This document shows, one piece after another, positions 16,361 to 25,905 of a stretch of 64,000 nucleotides of DNA. The DNA lies in NCBI RefSeq assembly GCF_003807585.1, contig NZ_RMBX01000008.1, positions 248,001-312,000 on the forward strand, in the 5' to 3' direction. Below the pieces are notes generated by a model. It saw only the letters and a program-made list of their open reading frames with translations, did not search any database and was not told the DNA's origin. The DNA comes from Chitinophaga barathri (GTDB lineage: Bacteria; Bacteroidota; Bacteroidia; Chitinophagales; Chitinophagaceae). A program made the position numbers and the translations under genes. The stretch's first letter is position 1; each line of letters opens with the position of its first letter.

Positions 16361-16923
16361 TAATTCTTTTCCATACAAATTTTCAGGTTCCTTTTCCCGT
16401 TCTGTATATAGCTTTTGACCTTTGTCATTTCATAGCCGGTGATCTCGGCTACCTCGCGGTAGCTTTTTTCCTGCAGGTAAAACAGGTTCACACTGCGTTT
16501 CTGCTCTTCCGGCAAGGTTTCCAGGCACCGCTCCATCACCTGGAGGTTCGCTTCCAGGTTAAATCCGTTTTCAGGATGAATATTTTCGCCTGATTCCATA
16601 AATCCATTGTCGTCCATGGAAACAATCCTGCCCTTGCTGGCCCTGATCTTCATCAGGCAATGGTTGCGGCTGAGCACATGTAGCCAGCCCCGGAAATTCT
16701 GTACTTCGTGATTTTTCACCTTTTCGATCAGCTCCTCAAATATCTGCATGACCGCGTCTTTGCTGCTTTCTTCGTCTAAGTACTTGAGGCACACCCCATA
16801 TACGAGGTTCATGTAGCGTTCATACAATGCCGCCAGGTAGTCCAGCCGACCGGATTCTTTGTATTCCCGGATCAGAGTGGCGTCATCGGCTTCCTTCATC
16901 ATATGTTGCTGCAAAAAGGGCAT
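16360..16923 (-). CDS. ECF-type RNA polymerase sigma factor
   Basis: A 187-residue sigma-70 family factor. Region 2 is DYLAALYERYMNLVYGVCLK to VQNFRGWLHVLSRN. Region 4 is LPEEQKRSVNLFYLQEKSYR, continuing EVAEITGYEMTKVKSYIQNGKRNLK with its helix-turn-helix. Starts at residues 8 or 9 (MMKEADD) are also possible. Its stop codon overlaps the start of the membrane-anchored composite protein, the usual arrangement of an ECF sigma factor with its anti-sigma factor. Confidence 0.9.
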   Translation of the reverse strand: MPFLQQHMMKEADDATLIREYKESGRLDYLAALYERYMNLVYGVCLKYLDEESSKDAVMQIFEELIEKVKNHEVQNFRGWLHVLSRNHCLMKIRASKGRIVSMDDNGFMESGENIHPENGFNLEANLQVMERCLETLPEEQKRSVNLFYLQEKSYREVAEITGYEMTKVKSYIQNGKRNLKICMEKN

Positions 16924-16941
16924 CTACGTTGGCAATACTAC

Positions 16942-16974
16942 AAAAAAAAGGCTGCATCCTCTCCAGATGCAGCC
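16942..16974 (-). terminator. Intrinsic terminator of purH
   Basis: GGCTGCATC (16950-16958) and GATGCAGCC (16966-16974) form a 9-bp stem followed on the minus strand by eight T. It lies 25 bases after the purH stop and just before the sigma-factor start. Confidence 0.93.
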
Positions 16975-16998
16975 CTGTTTTATAAGGTAAAAATGTGT

Positions 16999-18513
16999 TT
17001 AGTGACGGAAGTGCCTCATGCCGGTGATCACCATGACCATGCCGTTCTCTTTGGCGAAGGTGATGGAATCATTGTCGCGGATGGAGCCGCCTGGCTGGAT
17101 CACAGCGTTGATGCCTTCCTCATGCGCGATGCGTACGCAATCGTCGAAGGGGAAGAAAGCATCCGAAGCCATCACAGCGCCTTTCAGTTCAAAACTGAAC
17201 TGTTTGGCCTTTTCGATGGCGTGGCGCAGCGCGTCGATGCGGGAGGTCTGGCCGCAGCCTTTCCCTACGAGCTGACGGTCTTTTACCAGTGCGATGGCAT
17301 TGGATTTCAGGTGTTTACACACGATGTTGGCAAACTCCAGGTCAGATTTCTGTGCTGCGGTAGCGGGCTGTGCGCCGGTATCGTTCCAGGTGATGAAGCT
17401 GCCTTCGTCGTTGTCCTGTACGAGTACGCCGTTCAGCACGTTCTTGAACATTTTGTCCGTCTTCAGCGGCTGTTTTTGCAGCAGCAGGATGCGGTTCTTT
17501 TTCGCCTGGAGTATTTCCAGCGCTGCGGGCTCAAACCCGGGCGCAATGAGAATTTCGAAGAAAATTTCGTTGATGGCTTTGGCTGATTCGGCATCTACCG
17601 GTTTGTTACATACCAGTACGCCACCAAATGCGCTTTCTTTATCGCCTGCCAGGGCGGCTTCCCAGGCTTCCGCCAGCGTGGGCCTGCTGGCGATGCCGCA
17701 TACGTTGGTATGTTTGATCACGGCGAAAGTGGTTTCCTGGAACTCGGCGATCAGCTGTACGGCAGCGTCTACGTCTACTAGGTTGTTATAGGAAAGTTCT
17801 TTGCCATGCAGTTTGTCGAACAGGTCGTTCAGGTTGCCATAGAAAACGCCTTTCTGGTGTGGGTTTTCGCCGTAGCGGCATACCTGGCCCTGGGGCACGG
17901 AGAGCTGGAAGTAATCCTGCTCCTGGTTTTTCAGGAAATAACCGGCAATGGCCACATCGTAATGCGCGCACACTTCAAATGCCTTCGCGGCGAAGTTCCT
18001 GCGCTGCTCCAGGCTGGTAGCGCCGTTGCCGTCCACCAGTGCCTTCTCAAGGTCCGCATACTGGTTTTTGGAAGCTACGATCACTACATCTTTATAGTTT
18101 TTACCGGCCGCACGGATCAGGGAAACGCCGCCGATATCGATCTTTTCGATGATGGTTTGTTCTTCTGTGGTGCTTTTAACGGTTTCTTCAAAGGGGTAAA
18201 GGTCTACGATCACGAGGTCTATCTCGGGTATCTCGTACTGGGCAAGCTGCTCCAGGTCCTGGGGATTTTCCCTGCGGGCGAGGATACCGCCAAATACTTT
18301 GGGGTGGAGGGTTTTAACACGGCCGCCCAAGATGGAGGGATAAGCGGTGAGGTCTTCCACGGCCACACATTTTACACCCAGCTCTTCGATGAACTTCTGC
18401 GTTCCGCCGGTAGAGTAAATAGTTACGCCTTGCTGGCCCAATGTTTTAACGATATTCTCCAGGTTATCCTTATAGAAAACGGAGATCAAAGCTGATTTGA
18501 TTTGCTTTTGCAT
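16999..18513 (-). CDS. purH: Bifunctional AICAR formyltransferase / IMP cyclohydrolase PurH
   Basis: A 504-residue enzyme for the last two steps of de novo IMP synthesis. The N-terminal cyclohydrolase (MGS-like) domain shows ALISVFYKDNLENIVKTLG, IYSTGGTQKFIEELG, GGRVKTLHPKVFGGILARR and DLVIVDLYPFE. The formyltransferase domain shows RYGENPHQKGVFYG, FAVIKHTNVCGIAS, FGGVLVCNKPVD and the catalytic-region GCGQTSRIDALRHAI. Length and motif order are those of a complete PurH. It lies 12 bases downstream of comEC on the same strand and ends in a strong terminator. Confidence 0.97.
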   Translation of the reverse strand: MQKQIKSALISVFYKDNLENIVKTLGQQGVTIYSTGGTQKFIEELGVKCVAVEDLTAYPSILGGRVKTLHPKVFGGILARRENPQDLEQLAQYEIPEIDLVIVDLYPFEETVKSTTEEQTIIEKIDIGGVSLIRAAGKNYKDVVIVASKNQYADLEKALVDGNGATSLEQRRNFAAKAFEVCAHYDVAIAGYFLKNQEQDYFQLSVPQGQVCRYGENPHQKGVFYGNLNDLFDKLHGKELSYNNLVDVDAAVQLIAEFQETTFAVIKHTNVCGIASRPTLAEAWEAALAGDKESAFGGVLVCNKPVDAESAKAINEIFFEILIAPGFEPAALEILQAKKNRILLLQKQPLKTDKMFKNVLNGVLVQDNDEGSFITWNDTGAQPATAAQKSDLEFANIVCKHLKSNAIALVKDRQLVGKGCGQTSRIDALRHAIEKAKQFSFELKGAVMASDAFFPFDDCVRIAHEEGINAVIQPGGSIRDNDSITFAKENGMVMVITGMRHFRH

Positions 18514-18525
18514 GCACAGTAATAA

Positions 18526-20574
18526 TTAGAGATTTACAACAAAGGCTCCTTGGTCCGGAACCGAAAAGCAGCGCAAAGGTAGTTCGTTGCAGGCATTTTT
18601 CCACTTTCTGAGCAGGAAAGCTGTGTTTGATGCATCAAAAATGAGCTGGTCGTATATAAAAAATTCCTGCAAACGGCTGATATCGACCTTTGGATTATGT
18701 GAAAACAATATGTAATCTATTTTGATCTTTTTTGATACGGGTGGCGCGTGCTGAAGGTTGCCCCTGAGGATCAACATGCGTTTGTTCCCCGCACTCAGCA
18801 GGCAACCATCGCGGATATACGAAATACGGACAACATCCTTCACGCCCAGTTCCAACTGTGAAGCGGCCAGTTGCGGATGAATCAATCCCGCGCTATCCCC
18901 CGCCAGGGTACTTTTCCTTCCTTCAATATATTCAACAGCCGTCAGCTTCGGAAGGTTGTAGATCACCAGCAGTTTTTGTTCCTGCCAGCGGATACGCCGC
19001 GCAGCGCCCAGGAAAACAAAAACAAACATCCCTCCCAAAGCCCACCACAACGCACCCTTTTTCTTCAGCAGCCACATCACCAGGCAGGCTACCGTAACGA
19101 CATACAGCAGGAACATCTGTTCCATGCTAAGCGCTATCCCGTTCACCACCGCCCCCGGGATCCGGTCTATCCACCGGATGAGCGTATTCATCACAAAGAT
19201 GCCATACTCCAGCGCCTTCCCCATAAACTCCGCCAGCAACGGCACTTCCACTAACATCATCAGCCCTATTTCTCCATACAGCAATAAGGTGGACAACGGC
19301 ACCGCCACGATATTCGCCAGCAGGAAATAATTCGGGAACTGGTGAAAATAAAACAGGCAAACAGGCCAGGTGAAAGCCTGCGCAGCCATTGAAACTGCCA
19401 CCATTTGCCACAATTTATCCGCCCACTTATTTTCTATCATCCAAAGATCATATAGCGGCTGGTAACACAACACAATACCCGCCACCGCCAGGAAGGAAAG
19501 CTGAAAACCTGCGTCCACCAGGAAATATGGATTATAACACAACAACAGGAAAGCCGCCGCGGCTAGCGTATTAAAGATATTGGAATGCCTGGCGATCACG
19601 AATTGCCCGAGCGCAATAGTCGTAAACATCACGGCTGAGCGGAGCACTGATGCAGAAGCGCCCGTCAGCAGGGAAAATCCCCACAACACTGTTATCAGCA
19701 GGAAAGCCTTCAGGAAATCTGCCCATCGTTTGCGCGGCAGCCACTTCAACAGTTGCAGCAAACTCACATAGATCAGCCCCAGGTGCAGGCCGGAGATAGC
19801 AATGATATGCACCACGCCTGTATTCGTATATGCCTGCACAATCTCTTTATCCAGCTCATCACGATAGCCGATCAGCAAAGCCTGCGCGACGCCGTATTCT
19901 TCTTTTCCCGGGATATATCTTTTTAATGCGTTCAATGAATAAGACCGGGCGGCATTTAGCCAGCGGCCCAGCCGGTTCCCTCCTTTCCCCGGTAGCATCC
20001 GCCATGCAGCTTTATCCAGGAAAACCTGGTGATAGATATTCCTGTAGGCACAATACCGCGCATAATCAAATGCGCCGGGATTGCCGGAGCTCCTGATCCT
20101 TTGCGGCCCTCCGCGGAACAATATCCTGCTTCCGTAATCCAGCGGCGGCGCCTCGCGGAAATACAACAGTAATTTCCCTGTCACCTCTTTCCATTCACCA
20201 TTATGCACCATCAATACCTCCGCTTCCGCTTTCCAGGATTGTTTTTTCTTCACAGGCGGCTCTTTTAGCACAGCCACGCAATACATACTGTCTTTTACAA
20301 CGTGCCCCAGCCAATCATCCCGCCGTTTCACATCCGATATACACATCAGCGAAAAACCAAGACAGCACAGCAGCCCCAACACTGCGGCGCCACGGTATTG
20401 TCGCCAGGCAAACTGTTTCCGGATATTAAAAAACACAGGGACCAGCCAGACGATCACACAAATGATCATACACTCCCAGGGAATAAGCGGGTAATACATC
20501 CCGCCTGTGATGCCCGCCGCGAAAGGCAGCAGCAAACGAAGGAATGGCGCGGTGCGCCAAAGGTTAACAAACAT
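18526..20574 (-). CDS. comEC: ComEC/Rec2 family DNA-uptake channel with degenerate C-terminal domain
   Basis: A 682-residue polytopic membrane protein. The N-terminus has two helices and a DUF4131 OB-like segment (GSRILFRGGPQRIRSSGNPG, then FDYARYCAYRNIYHQVFL). The competence domain follows, with VHIIAISGLHLGLIYVSLLQ and multiple membrane helices. Full-length ComEC proteins carry a C-terminal beta-lactamase-like nuclease domain with HxHxDH. Here the last 150 residues keep only an IDYILFSHNPKVDIS-like strand and lack the metal ligands. It probably forms the channel that takes up single-stranded DNA, without its own nuclease. The neighbours carB and purH are unrelated. Confidence 0.88.
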   Translation of the reverse strand: MFVNLWRTAPFLRLLLPFAAGITGGMYYPLIPWECMIICVIVWLVPVFFNIRKQFAWRQYRGAAVLGLLCCLGFSLMCISDVKRRDDWLGHVVKDSMYCVAVLKEPPVKKKQSWKAEAEVLMVHNGEWKEVTGKLLLYFREAPPLDYGSRILFRGGPQRIRSSGNPGAFDYARYCAYRNIYHQVFLDKAAWRMLPGKGGNRLGRWLNAARSYSLNALKRYIPGKEEYGVAQALLIGYRDELDKEIVQAYTNTGVVHIIAISGLHLGLIYVSLLQLLKWLPRKRWADFLKAFLLITVLWGFSLLTGASASVLRSAVMFTTIALGQFVIARHSNIFNTLAAAAFLLLCYNPYFLVDAGFQLSFLAVAGIVLCYQPLYDLWMIENKWADKLWQMVAVSMAAQAFTWPVCLFYFHQFPNYFLLANIVAVPLSTLLLYGEIGLMMLVEVPLLAEFMGKALEYGIFVMNTLIRWIDRIPGAVVNGIALSMEQMFLLYVVTVACLVMWLLKKKGALWWALGGMFVFVFLGAARRIRWQEQKLLVIYNLPKLTAVEYIEGRKSTLAGDSAGLIHPQLAASQLELGVKDVVRISYIRDGCLLSAGNKRMLILRGNLQHAPPVSKKIKIDYILFSHNPKVDISRLQEFFIYDQLIFDASNTAFLLRKWKNACNELPLRCFSVPDQGAFVVNL

Positions 20575-20608
20575 CGGTTACAAACAATGATACTCCCCGA
20601 ATGTAACG

Positions 20609-20648
20609 AAAAAAGAGGCTGCCCCTGAAACGGAGCAACCTCTTTTTT
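20609..20648. terminator. Bidirectional terminator between carB and comEC
   Basis: AAAAAAGAGG (20609-20618) and CCTCTTTTTT (20639-20648) pair with an inner TGC/GCA stem. T runs exist on both strands. It lies just after the carB stop on the minus strand. Confidence 0.88.
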
Positions 20649-20667
20649 ATATTTTTTTGAACCTGGT

Positions 20668-23484
20668 TTATTTGCTCAGGTGCATGCTTCTTTCTTTGTA
20701 AAGCGTGCGGAAGTAAGGATCGCGGAGATCTTTGATGAAGCGGATAGCCTCACCGGTAGATTTCATTTCGGGGCCCAGCTCCTTGTTCACGCCCGGGAAT
20801 TTGTTGAAGGAGAACACCGGTTCTTTGATCGCAAAACCTTTCAGTTTTTTCTCGATCTTAAAATCAGTGAGTTTATTTGCGCCGAGCATCACTTTGGTAG
20901 CGATGTTCAGGTAAGGTACCTGGTAGGCTTTCGCGATGAAAGGCGTGGTGCGTGATGCACGCGGGTTCGCTTCGATCACGGCTACCTTGCCGTCTTTGAT
21001 CGCGTACTGGATGTTGATCAGTCCGCGGATATCGAGCGCGCGCGCGATCTTCTCAGCGTAATATTCCATCGTGGTCACAACCAGCTGGCTCAGGTTAAAC
21101 GCAGGCAGCACCGCGTTGCTGTCGCCACTGTGGATACCAGCGGGCTCGATGTGTTCCATCACGCCCATCACATGGAAGTTCTCCCCGTCAAAAATGGCGT
21201 CTATCTCAGCCTCCTGGCAACGGTCCAGGAAGTGGTCGATCAGGATCTTATTGCCGGGAAGGTGTTTCAGCAGGCTCAGCACGGATGCTTCCAGCTCTTC
21301 CTCGTTGATCACGATACGCATACGCTGGCCGCCGAGTACGTAGGAGGGGCGCACCAGTACGGGGTAACCCACTTCTTTCGCCACTTCTATCGCATCGTCT
21401 GTATTGTAAGCGGTGCCATATTTAGGATAAGGAATGCCCAGTTCTTTCAACAGGTCGGAGAATCGGCCGCGGTCTTCCGCGATGTCCATGTTGTCAAAGG
21501 AAGTACCGATAATGCGGACGCCTTTTTCGGTGAGTTTTTTGGCAAGTTTCAGGGCCGTCTGGCCGCCGAGCTGCACGATCACGCCTTCCGGTTTTTCCAG
21601 CTCGATGATGTCCCAGAGATGCTCCCAGTATACCGGCTCGAAATACAGTTTATCCGCCATGTCGAAGTCTGTAGACACCGTTTCGGGGTTACAGTTCACC
21701 ATGATGGCTTCGTAACCGCACTCCTGGATGGCTTGCAGGCCGTGGGTACAGCAGTAATCGAACTCAATACCCTGGCCGATCCTGTTAGGGCCGGAACCGA
21801 GCACGATCACTTTCTTTTTATCGGAAGGGATGCTTTCGTTCTCTGTATCGAAAGTGGAATAGAAGTACGGTGTTTTGGCTTCGAACTCCGCGGAGCAGGT
21901 GTCCACCATTTTGTAAGTACGGGTAATGCCGAGGGATTTACGTTTCTCGTACACTTCATCTTCTTCACAGTTGGTGAAGATGAGCGCCAGCTGTTTGTCG
22001 GAGAAGCCCATTTCTTTGGCTTCTTTCAGCATGGAGGCGGGTACGGAATCGAGGTCGTGTTCCATCAGCTGTTTTTCCAGCGTCACGATATCGTTGATCT
22101 GGTGGAGGAACCAGCGGTCGATCTGCGTAGCCTGGTGAATGGATTTTACGGACATGCCTTCCATGAGCGCGTCTTTGATGCGGAAGATGCGATCCCAGGT
22201 GGGGCGCTTCAGCTTCTCTATCAATTGTTCGCTTTTCATGAGGGATTTGCCGTAATAACCGAGGCCAACGGCTTCGTTCTCAAGGCTCTGGCAGGCTTTC
22301 TGGATGGCTTCGGGGAAAGTGCGGCCGATGGCCATTACTTCACCTACCGATTTCATCTGCAGGCCGAGGGTATCGTCTGCGCCTTTGAATTTATCGAAGT
22401 TCCAGCGCGGCATTTTTACGATCACGTAATCCAGCGCGGGTTCAAAATATGCGGAAGTGGTGCGGGTGATCTGGTTTTCCAGTTCGTCCAGGGAATAACC
22501 GATGGCGAGTTTGGAAGCGATCTTTGCGATCGGGTAACCGGTGGCTTTGGATGCAAGAGCGGAAGAGCGGCTTACGCGGGGGTTGATCTCGATGGCGATC
22601 AGCTCTTCATTTTCAGGATTCATCGCAAACTGCACGTTACAGCCGCCTGCGAAGTTGCCCAGCTCGCGCATCATCCTGATGGCCTTGTTGCGCATGTCCT
22701 GGAAAGCGGTATCGCTGAGGGTCATGGCCGGGGCCACGGTGATGGAATCGCCGGTGTGGATGCCCATCGGGTCGAGGTTTTCCACGGTACAGATGATCAC
22801 CACGTTATCGTTCATGTCGCGGAGCAGCTCCAGCTCATATTCTTTCCAGCCGAGCACTGCTTTTTCCACGAGCACTTCGTGTACGGGGGAGGCTTTCAGG
22901 CCACGGTCCAGCGCTTCGTCCAGGTCTTCTTTGCCATGTACAAAACCACCGCCGGTGCCGCCAAGCGTAAAAGATGGGCGTATAACGAGGGGGAAACCGA
23001 TCTCCTGTGCGAATTCCTTGCCTTCCAGCAGGGAGTTTGCAGTGCGGGCGGGGGCCACGGAGATGCCCATCTGGATCATCCACTGGCGGAACTGCTCGCG
23101 GTCTTCGGCTTTGTCGATGGCCTTGATGTCCACCCCGATCAGTTTTACATTAAACTTTTCCCAGATACCGAGCTCGTCCACATCTTTACAAAGGTTGAGG
23201 GCCGTCTGGCCGCCCATGGTGGGAAGTACGGCATCGATCTGGTTTTCTTCCAGGATCTGCTCAATGCTTTCCACGGTAAGAGGCAACAGATATACCTTGT
23301 CAGCCATCATAGGGTCCGTCATGATCGTAGCGGGATTGCTGTTGATCAAAATCACCTTGATTCCTTCTTCCCTAAGCGAACGTGCCGCCTGGGAACCGGA
23401 ATAGTCAAATTCACAGGCCTGACCAATAATAATGGGACCGGAACCGATAATGAGAACTGATTTGATAGATGTGTCTTTGGGCAT
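20668..23484 (-). CDS. carB: Carbamoyl-phosphate synthase large subunit, without allosteric domain
   Basis: A 938-residue CarB starting at the ATG at 23482-23484 ([20 protein letters not shown]), which matches the canonical CarB N-terminus; the longer upstream frame is rejected. It makes carbamoyl phosphate for arginine and pyrimidine synthesis. Both ATP-grasp halves are present: [18 protein letters not shown] and [20 protein letters not shown] in the first, [37 protein letters not shown] and [20 protein letters not shown] in the second. The protein stops at [13 protein letters not shown], so the roughly 130-residue C-terminal MGS domain that binds UMP and ornithine in E. coli is absent. carA is not in the window. 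Confidence 0.96.
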   Translation of the reverse strand: MPKDTSIKSVLIIGSGPIIIGQACEFDYSGSQAARSLREEGIKVILINSNPATIMTDPMMADKVYLLPLTVESIEQILEENQIDAVLPTMGGQTALNLCKDVDELGIWEKFNVKLIGVDIKAIDKAEDREQFRQWMIQMGISVAPARTANSLLEGKEFAQEIGFPLVIRPSFTLGGTGGGFVHGKEDLDEALDRGLKASPVHEVLVEKAVLGWKEYELELLRDMNDNVVIICTVENLDPMGIHTGDSITVAPAMTLSDTAFQDMRNKAIRMMRELGNFAGGCNVQFAMNPENEELIAIEINPRVSRSSALASKATGYPIAKIASKLAIGYSLDELENQITRTTSAYFEPALDYVIVKMPRWNFDKFKGADDTLGLQMKSVGEVMAIGRTFPEAIQKACQSLENEAVGLGYYGKSLMKSEQLIEKLKRPTWDRIFRIKDALMEGMSVKSIHQATQIDRWFLHQINDIVTLEKQLMEHDLDSVPASMLKEAKEMGFSDKQLALIFTNCEEDEVYEKRKSLGITRTYKMVDTCSAEFEAKTPYFYSTFDTENESIPSDKKKVIVLGSGPNRIGQGIEFDYCCTHGLQAIQECGYEAIMVNCNPETVSTDFDMADKLYFEPVYWEHLWDIIELEKPEGVIVQLGGQTALKLAKKLTEKGVRIIGTSFDNMDIAEDRGRFSDLLKELGIPYPKYGTAYNTDDAIEVAKEVGYPVLVRPSYVLGGQRMRIVINEEELEASVLSLLKHLPGNKILIDHFLDRCQEAEIDAIFDGENFHVMGVMEHIEPAGIHSGDSNAVLPAFNLSQLVVTTMEYYAEKIARALDIRGLINIQYAIKDGKVAVIEANPRASRTTPFIAKAYQVPYLNIATKVMLGANKLTDFKIEKKLKGFAIKEPVFSFNKFPGVNKELGPEMKSTGEAIRFIKDLRDPYFRTLYKERSMHLSK

Positions 23485-23657
23485 CTTTTTTATTAGCTTT
23501 TTATAATGAAAAACCATGCGATTTTTCAGCGCTCCTGCGAACTAAAAAATCGTGCAAAGTTACGGGAATAATTAATTAATTCCCCGGAGAAATTTGGAGA
23601 TGCCGGAAAGAAAGTATCGGTGTGGGTTTATTTTATATTTAAATAATCCTGAATCTT

Positions 23658-24089
23658 TTAGCCGTTATCAGTGGCATACACGTATACGAGCTTCCACTGG
23701 CCGTCCACTTTCTGGAATTCGAAGTCTTCAATCGTGGCGGAATCTTCGTCCACCATCGTCTTGTCGTCTTCGCTGAGGGCTTTGCGGGCGCGCAGCATGC
23801 CGTATTTATTGATGAAGTCGTCTTTGGCTGGCATTTCGAGGTAAACGGAAAAAAAACCGGGGAATTCCTGCCGGCCGATGGTCTGCACGGAGGTATCCGC
23901 CAGGCTCTTTTTAACCACCAGGGGGAATTCGATATATTGGCAAACGGCGTTGTAGTCTTTTTTAACGATCGCGGTGTACAGCTTTTTCCAGAATGCTTCA
24001 AACTCTTTCACTTCGGGAGCGGAGGCTGGCTGGGCTTTTACCACCAGCAGGCACAGGCACATGGCCAGGGATAGCAGGCTTTTTTTCAT
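23658..24089 (-). CDS. Small secreted protein of unknown function
   Basis: A 143-residue protein with a signal peptide (MKKSLLSLAMCLCLLVVKAQ, cleavage likely after KAQ). The mature part, EFEAFWKKLYTAIVKKDYNA to DGQWKLVYVYATDNG, begins with a helix and ends with a W-K-L-x-Y-V strand. This resembles the NTF2/SnoaL-like cone fold, but no family is firmly recognised. It stands alone upstream of carB, 173 bases away. Periplasmic localisation is inferred from the signal peptide. Confidence 0.75.
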   Translation of the reverse strand: MKKSLLSLAMCLCLLVVKAQPASAPEVKEFEAFWKKLYTAIVKKDYNAVCQYIEFPLVVKKSLADTSVQTIGRQEFPGFFSVYLEMPAKDDFINKYGMLRARKALSEDDKTMVDEDSATIEDFEFQKVDGQWKLVYVYATDNG

Positions 24090-24216
24090 AGTTCCAGGGA
24101 TAGCTTGTTATAAATATAAAAATGCTAATATATGTATTATAAAGGAGAAAAGGAAGTTCTGGCCAGGGATTTTTCCCTAATCCGCAAATTATTTTCCCGA
24201 TATGTACTGATTATGA

Positions 24217-24351
24217 ATGTTGGGGCAGGTAAATTTGCTGCTACTATCATCCCGGCTTGTTAACATCAGAACCCGTAAATTCCTGACCTTTGAAACCCTA
24301 GGGATGCTGCTGCCGTTGGCGGTGGCATCTTTCTTTTTGGGGCATATGTGA
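24217..24351 (+). CDS. Possible 44-residue membrane mini-protein
   Basis: ATG at 24217 opens a frame MLGQVNLLLLSSRLVNIRTR followed by a second hydrophobic stretch (MLLPLAVASFFLGHM). Its stop ends exactly where the convergent HTH gene's stop begins (24351/24352). It has a helix-loop-helix hydrophobicity pattern but no recognised family and no clear promoter. It may be a chance frame. Confidence 0.2.
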   Translation: MLGQVNLLLLSSRLVNIRTRKFLTFETLGMLLPLAVASFFLGHM

Positions 24352-24921
24352 CTAGAGGGGCGGCTGCCCTCTCAGCCTGGAGATCTCTACCAGGGCTTTG
24401 TTATATTCTTCCAGCAGCTTGTAATACTTGTCTTTCCAGCTTTCCAGTTCCGGCACTTCCGGATTGTCCTCCACATGGTTGGTACCCAGGAATTCTTTTG
24501 CCGTGATCTCCAGCACCTGGCAGACCTTTTTTAACTGCTCGGGGGTGAACTGCGGTTTTTCTATCAGGTTGTACAACGCACGGCGGCTGAGGTTCATCCG
24601 ATCCGCTAGGCGGGTTTTGTTCAGCCCCTTTTCTTCGATCAGTTCATCCAGGCGATGGCCCTGGTGAAGGTCCGACACCGGCTGCGAAGGCACGCGGCGG
24701 GGATGCGTCCAGGCGTAAAATTCGTCGAGGCTGATGCCGAGGAGCGTGCAGAACTCAAGCAGGGTGGCTCTTTTGATGGCTTCTTTGCGGAAATAGTAAT
24801 GAGCTATCTGGTTGGAGAAACCAGCCCTTTTGGCAAAGTCCAGGATCTTGATATGCTTGTCCCGCACGATCTGTTTTAACCGGGCGCCTTCATGGATAAT
24901 ATTTTTGGGAATTACCTCCAC
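24352..24921 (-). CDS. Double helix-turn-helix transcriptional regulator with C-terminal coiled coil
   Basis: A 189-residue protein with two XRE-like HTH units. The first is ARLKQIVRDKHIKILDFAKR, then AGFSNQIAHYYFRKEAIKRA (residues 13-52). The second is RLDELIEEKGLNKTRLADRM, then NLSRRALYNLIEKPQFTPEQ (89-128). A charged helix (SWKDKYYKLLEEYNKALVEI) at the end probably dimerises. The start is GTG at 24919-24921. It is divergent from the small gene at 25046. The 124-base gap holds two inverted repeats, the likely operators for autoregulation and control of the divergent genes. It resembles phage-type repressors, but no other phage gene is present. Confidence 0.82.
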   Translation of the reverse strand: MEVIPKNIIHEGARLKQIVRDKHIKILDFAKRAGFSNQIAHYYFRKEAIKRATLLEFCTLLGISLDEFYAWTHPRRVPSQPVSDLHQGHRLDELIEEKGLNKTRLADRMNLSRRALYNLIEKPQFTPEQLKKVCQVLEITAKEFLGTNHVEDNPEVPELESWKDKYYKLLEEYNKALVEISRLRGQPPL

Positions 24922-24934
24922 TGTAAATAATTTT

Positions 24935-25004
24935 TGTTATACTTGTAACAGGTGTCAATAAATAGTGTGATGCTTCTATTATCAATATAACATTTTTATT
25001 GACA
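24935..25004. promoter_or_regulatory. Paired dyads between divergent HTH gene and small gene
   Basis: TGTTA (24935-24939) / TAACA (24946-24950) and the wider TGTCAATAAA (24953-24962) / TTTATTGACA (24995-25004) are perfect inverted repeats in the divergent promoter region. They are candidate operators of the double-HTH protein. Confidence 0.45.
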
Positions 25005-25045
25005 TTTTGAGAAAAACTGAATCAAAATGACAAATTTAACTGCTA

Positions 25046-25288
25046 ATGGAAACAAACCAACTTTCATCCAACAACCTCCTACTGGACCTGCATGCTGAGA
25101 TGATCCAGCTGCCAAAAACCTTTCGTGACAGCGTATGTAAGGAATGTGGCTGGAGCGAGGCCACATTTTACCGGAAAGCAAAGGGCATGTACCCGTTCAG
25201 CAACGCGGAAAGGGACAAGATCCTGGCTGTGGGGGACGGCCTTCTCAAACGTATCCGGGAAAGGTGCAACAAATACCGCCCACGTTAA
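25046..25288 (+). CDS. Small protein of unknown function, HTH-like
   Basis: An 80-residue protein: METNQLSSNNLLLDLHAEMI, then LPKTFRDSVCKECGWSEATF and a basic end RIRERCNKYRPR. The segment CGWSEATFYRKAKG looks like a turn-plus-recognition helix, so DNA binding is plausible. No family is recognised. It is divergent from the double-HTH regulator and followed 81 bases later by another small gene on the same strand. The shared control region suggests it is regulated by that protein. Confidence 0.6.
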   Translation: METNQLSSNNLLLDLHAEMIQLPKTFRDSVCKECGWSEATFYRKAKGMYPFSNAERDKILAVGDGLLKRIRERCNKYRPR

Positions 25289-25369
25289 CTGCACAACAGT
25301 GTAAACATTTTCTGCGGTATGAATGATTTTAAGTGACAACACCCCTGTTTTAACACCCAAACCCACACC

Positions 25370-25636
25370 ATGCAACAAACAGAAACCAGCCTACGAAAAC
25401 TGATCTCCGGCTTTCTCCGGCACGTGCACGCTGAGGCGGGCGATTCCATCAAACACATCTCGGTTACCGTTCATGGTCAGCTGTACCATTTAGAGGATGG
25501 CCGGTATACTGAACAATTGGCTACCTGTAAAATGCCAGGCGCAAAATCGCTTTATTACCAGTCTTTGCAGGTAGAAGGGCCGATCGATAACATGGTGACG
25601 CTGATAGCCACCAGCAGGCGGCCCCCTGGCACTTAA
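25370..25636 (+). CDS. Small protein of unknown function
   Basis: An 88-residue protein, MQQTETSLRKLISGFLRHVH onward. The middle has alternating strands (SIKHISVTVHGQLYHLEDGR) and the end is NMVTLIATSRRPPGT, suggesting a small alpha/beta fold. No signal peptide and no recognised family. It probably shares a transcript with the gene at 25046. A strong terminator follows at 25776-25821, 139 bases after the stop. Confidence 0.55.
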   Translation: MQQTETSLRKLISGFLRHVHAEAGDSIKHISVTVHGQLYHLEDGRYTEQLATCKMPGAKSLYYQSLQVEGPIDNMVTLIATSRRPPGT

Positions 25637-25775
25637 AAGCCGTATGCCAACCGTTACCGGCCGCGCTACATAAGATCCGCGCAACCCGCGTCACATCCCC
25701 GGTTATAGCTCACATCCGCCATCCGTGAAGTACCGTGGCATGTATTTGCGTTATCCCTGTCCCCATTTTGAACAT

Positions 25776-25821
25776 CAGGGGCATCCCGGAGATTAATCCT
25801 GGTATGATGCCCCTGTTTTTT
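25776..25821 (+). terminator. Intrinsic terminator after the small-gene pair
   Basis: CAGGGGCATC (25776-25785) pairs with GATGCCCCTG (25806-25815), followed by TTTTTT. The 20-base loop contains a further CCGGA/TCCTGG partial stem. Confidence 0.88.
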
Positions 25822-25905
25822 AAAATATGCCGCTCCATCACCCTGCTGCCCAAAATTTATGACCCTTGCAACCAACAGGGCAAAAGATGTTAACTAAAGC
25901 GTTCG

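Noticed and set aside
21130-23460. A 776-codon open frame on the plus strand
   Set aside because: It lies opposite carB, which is unmistakable; the antisense product has no family features.
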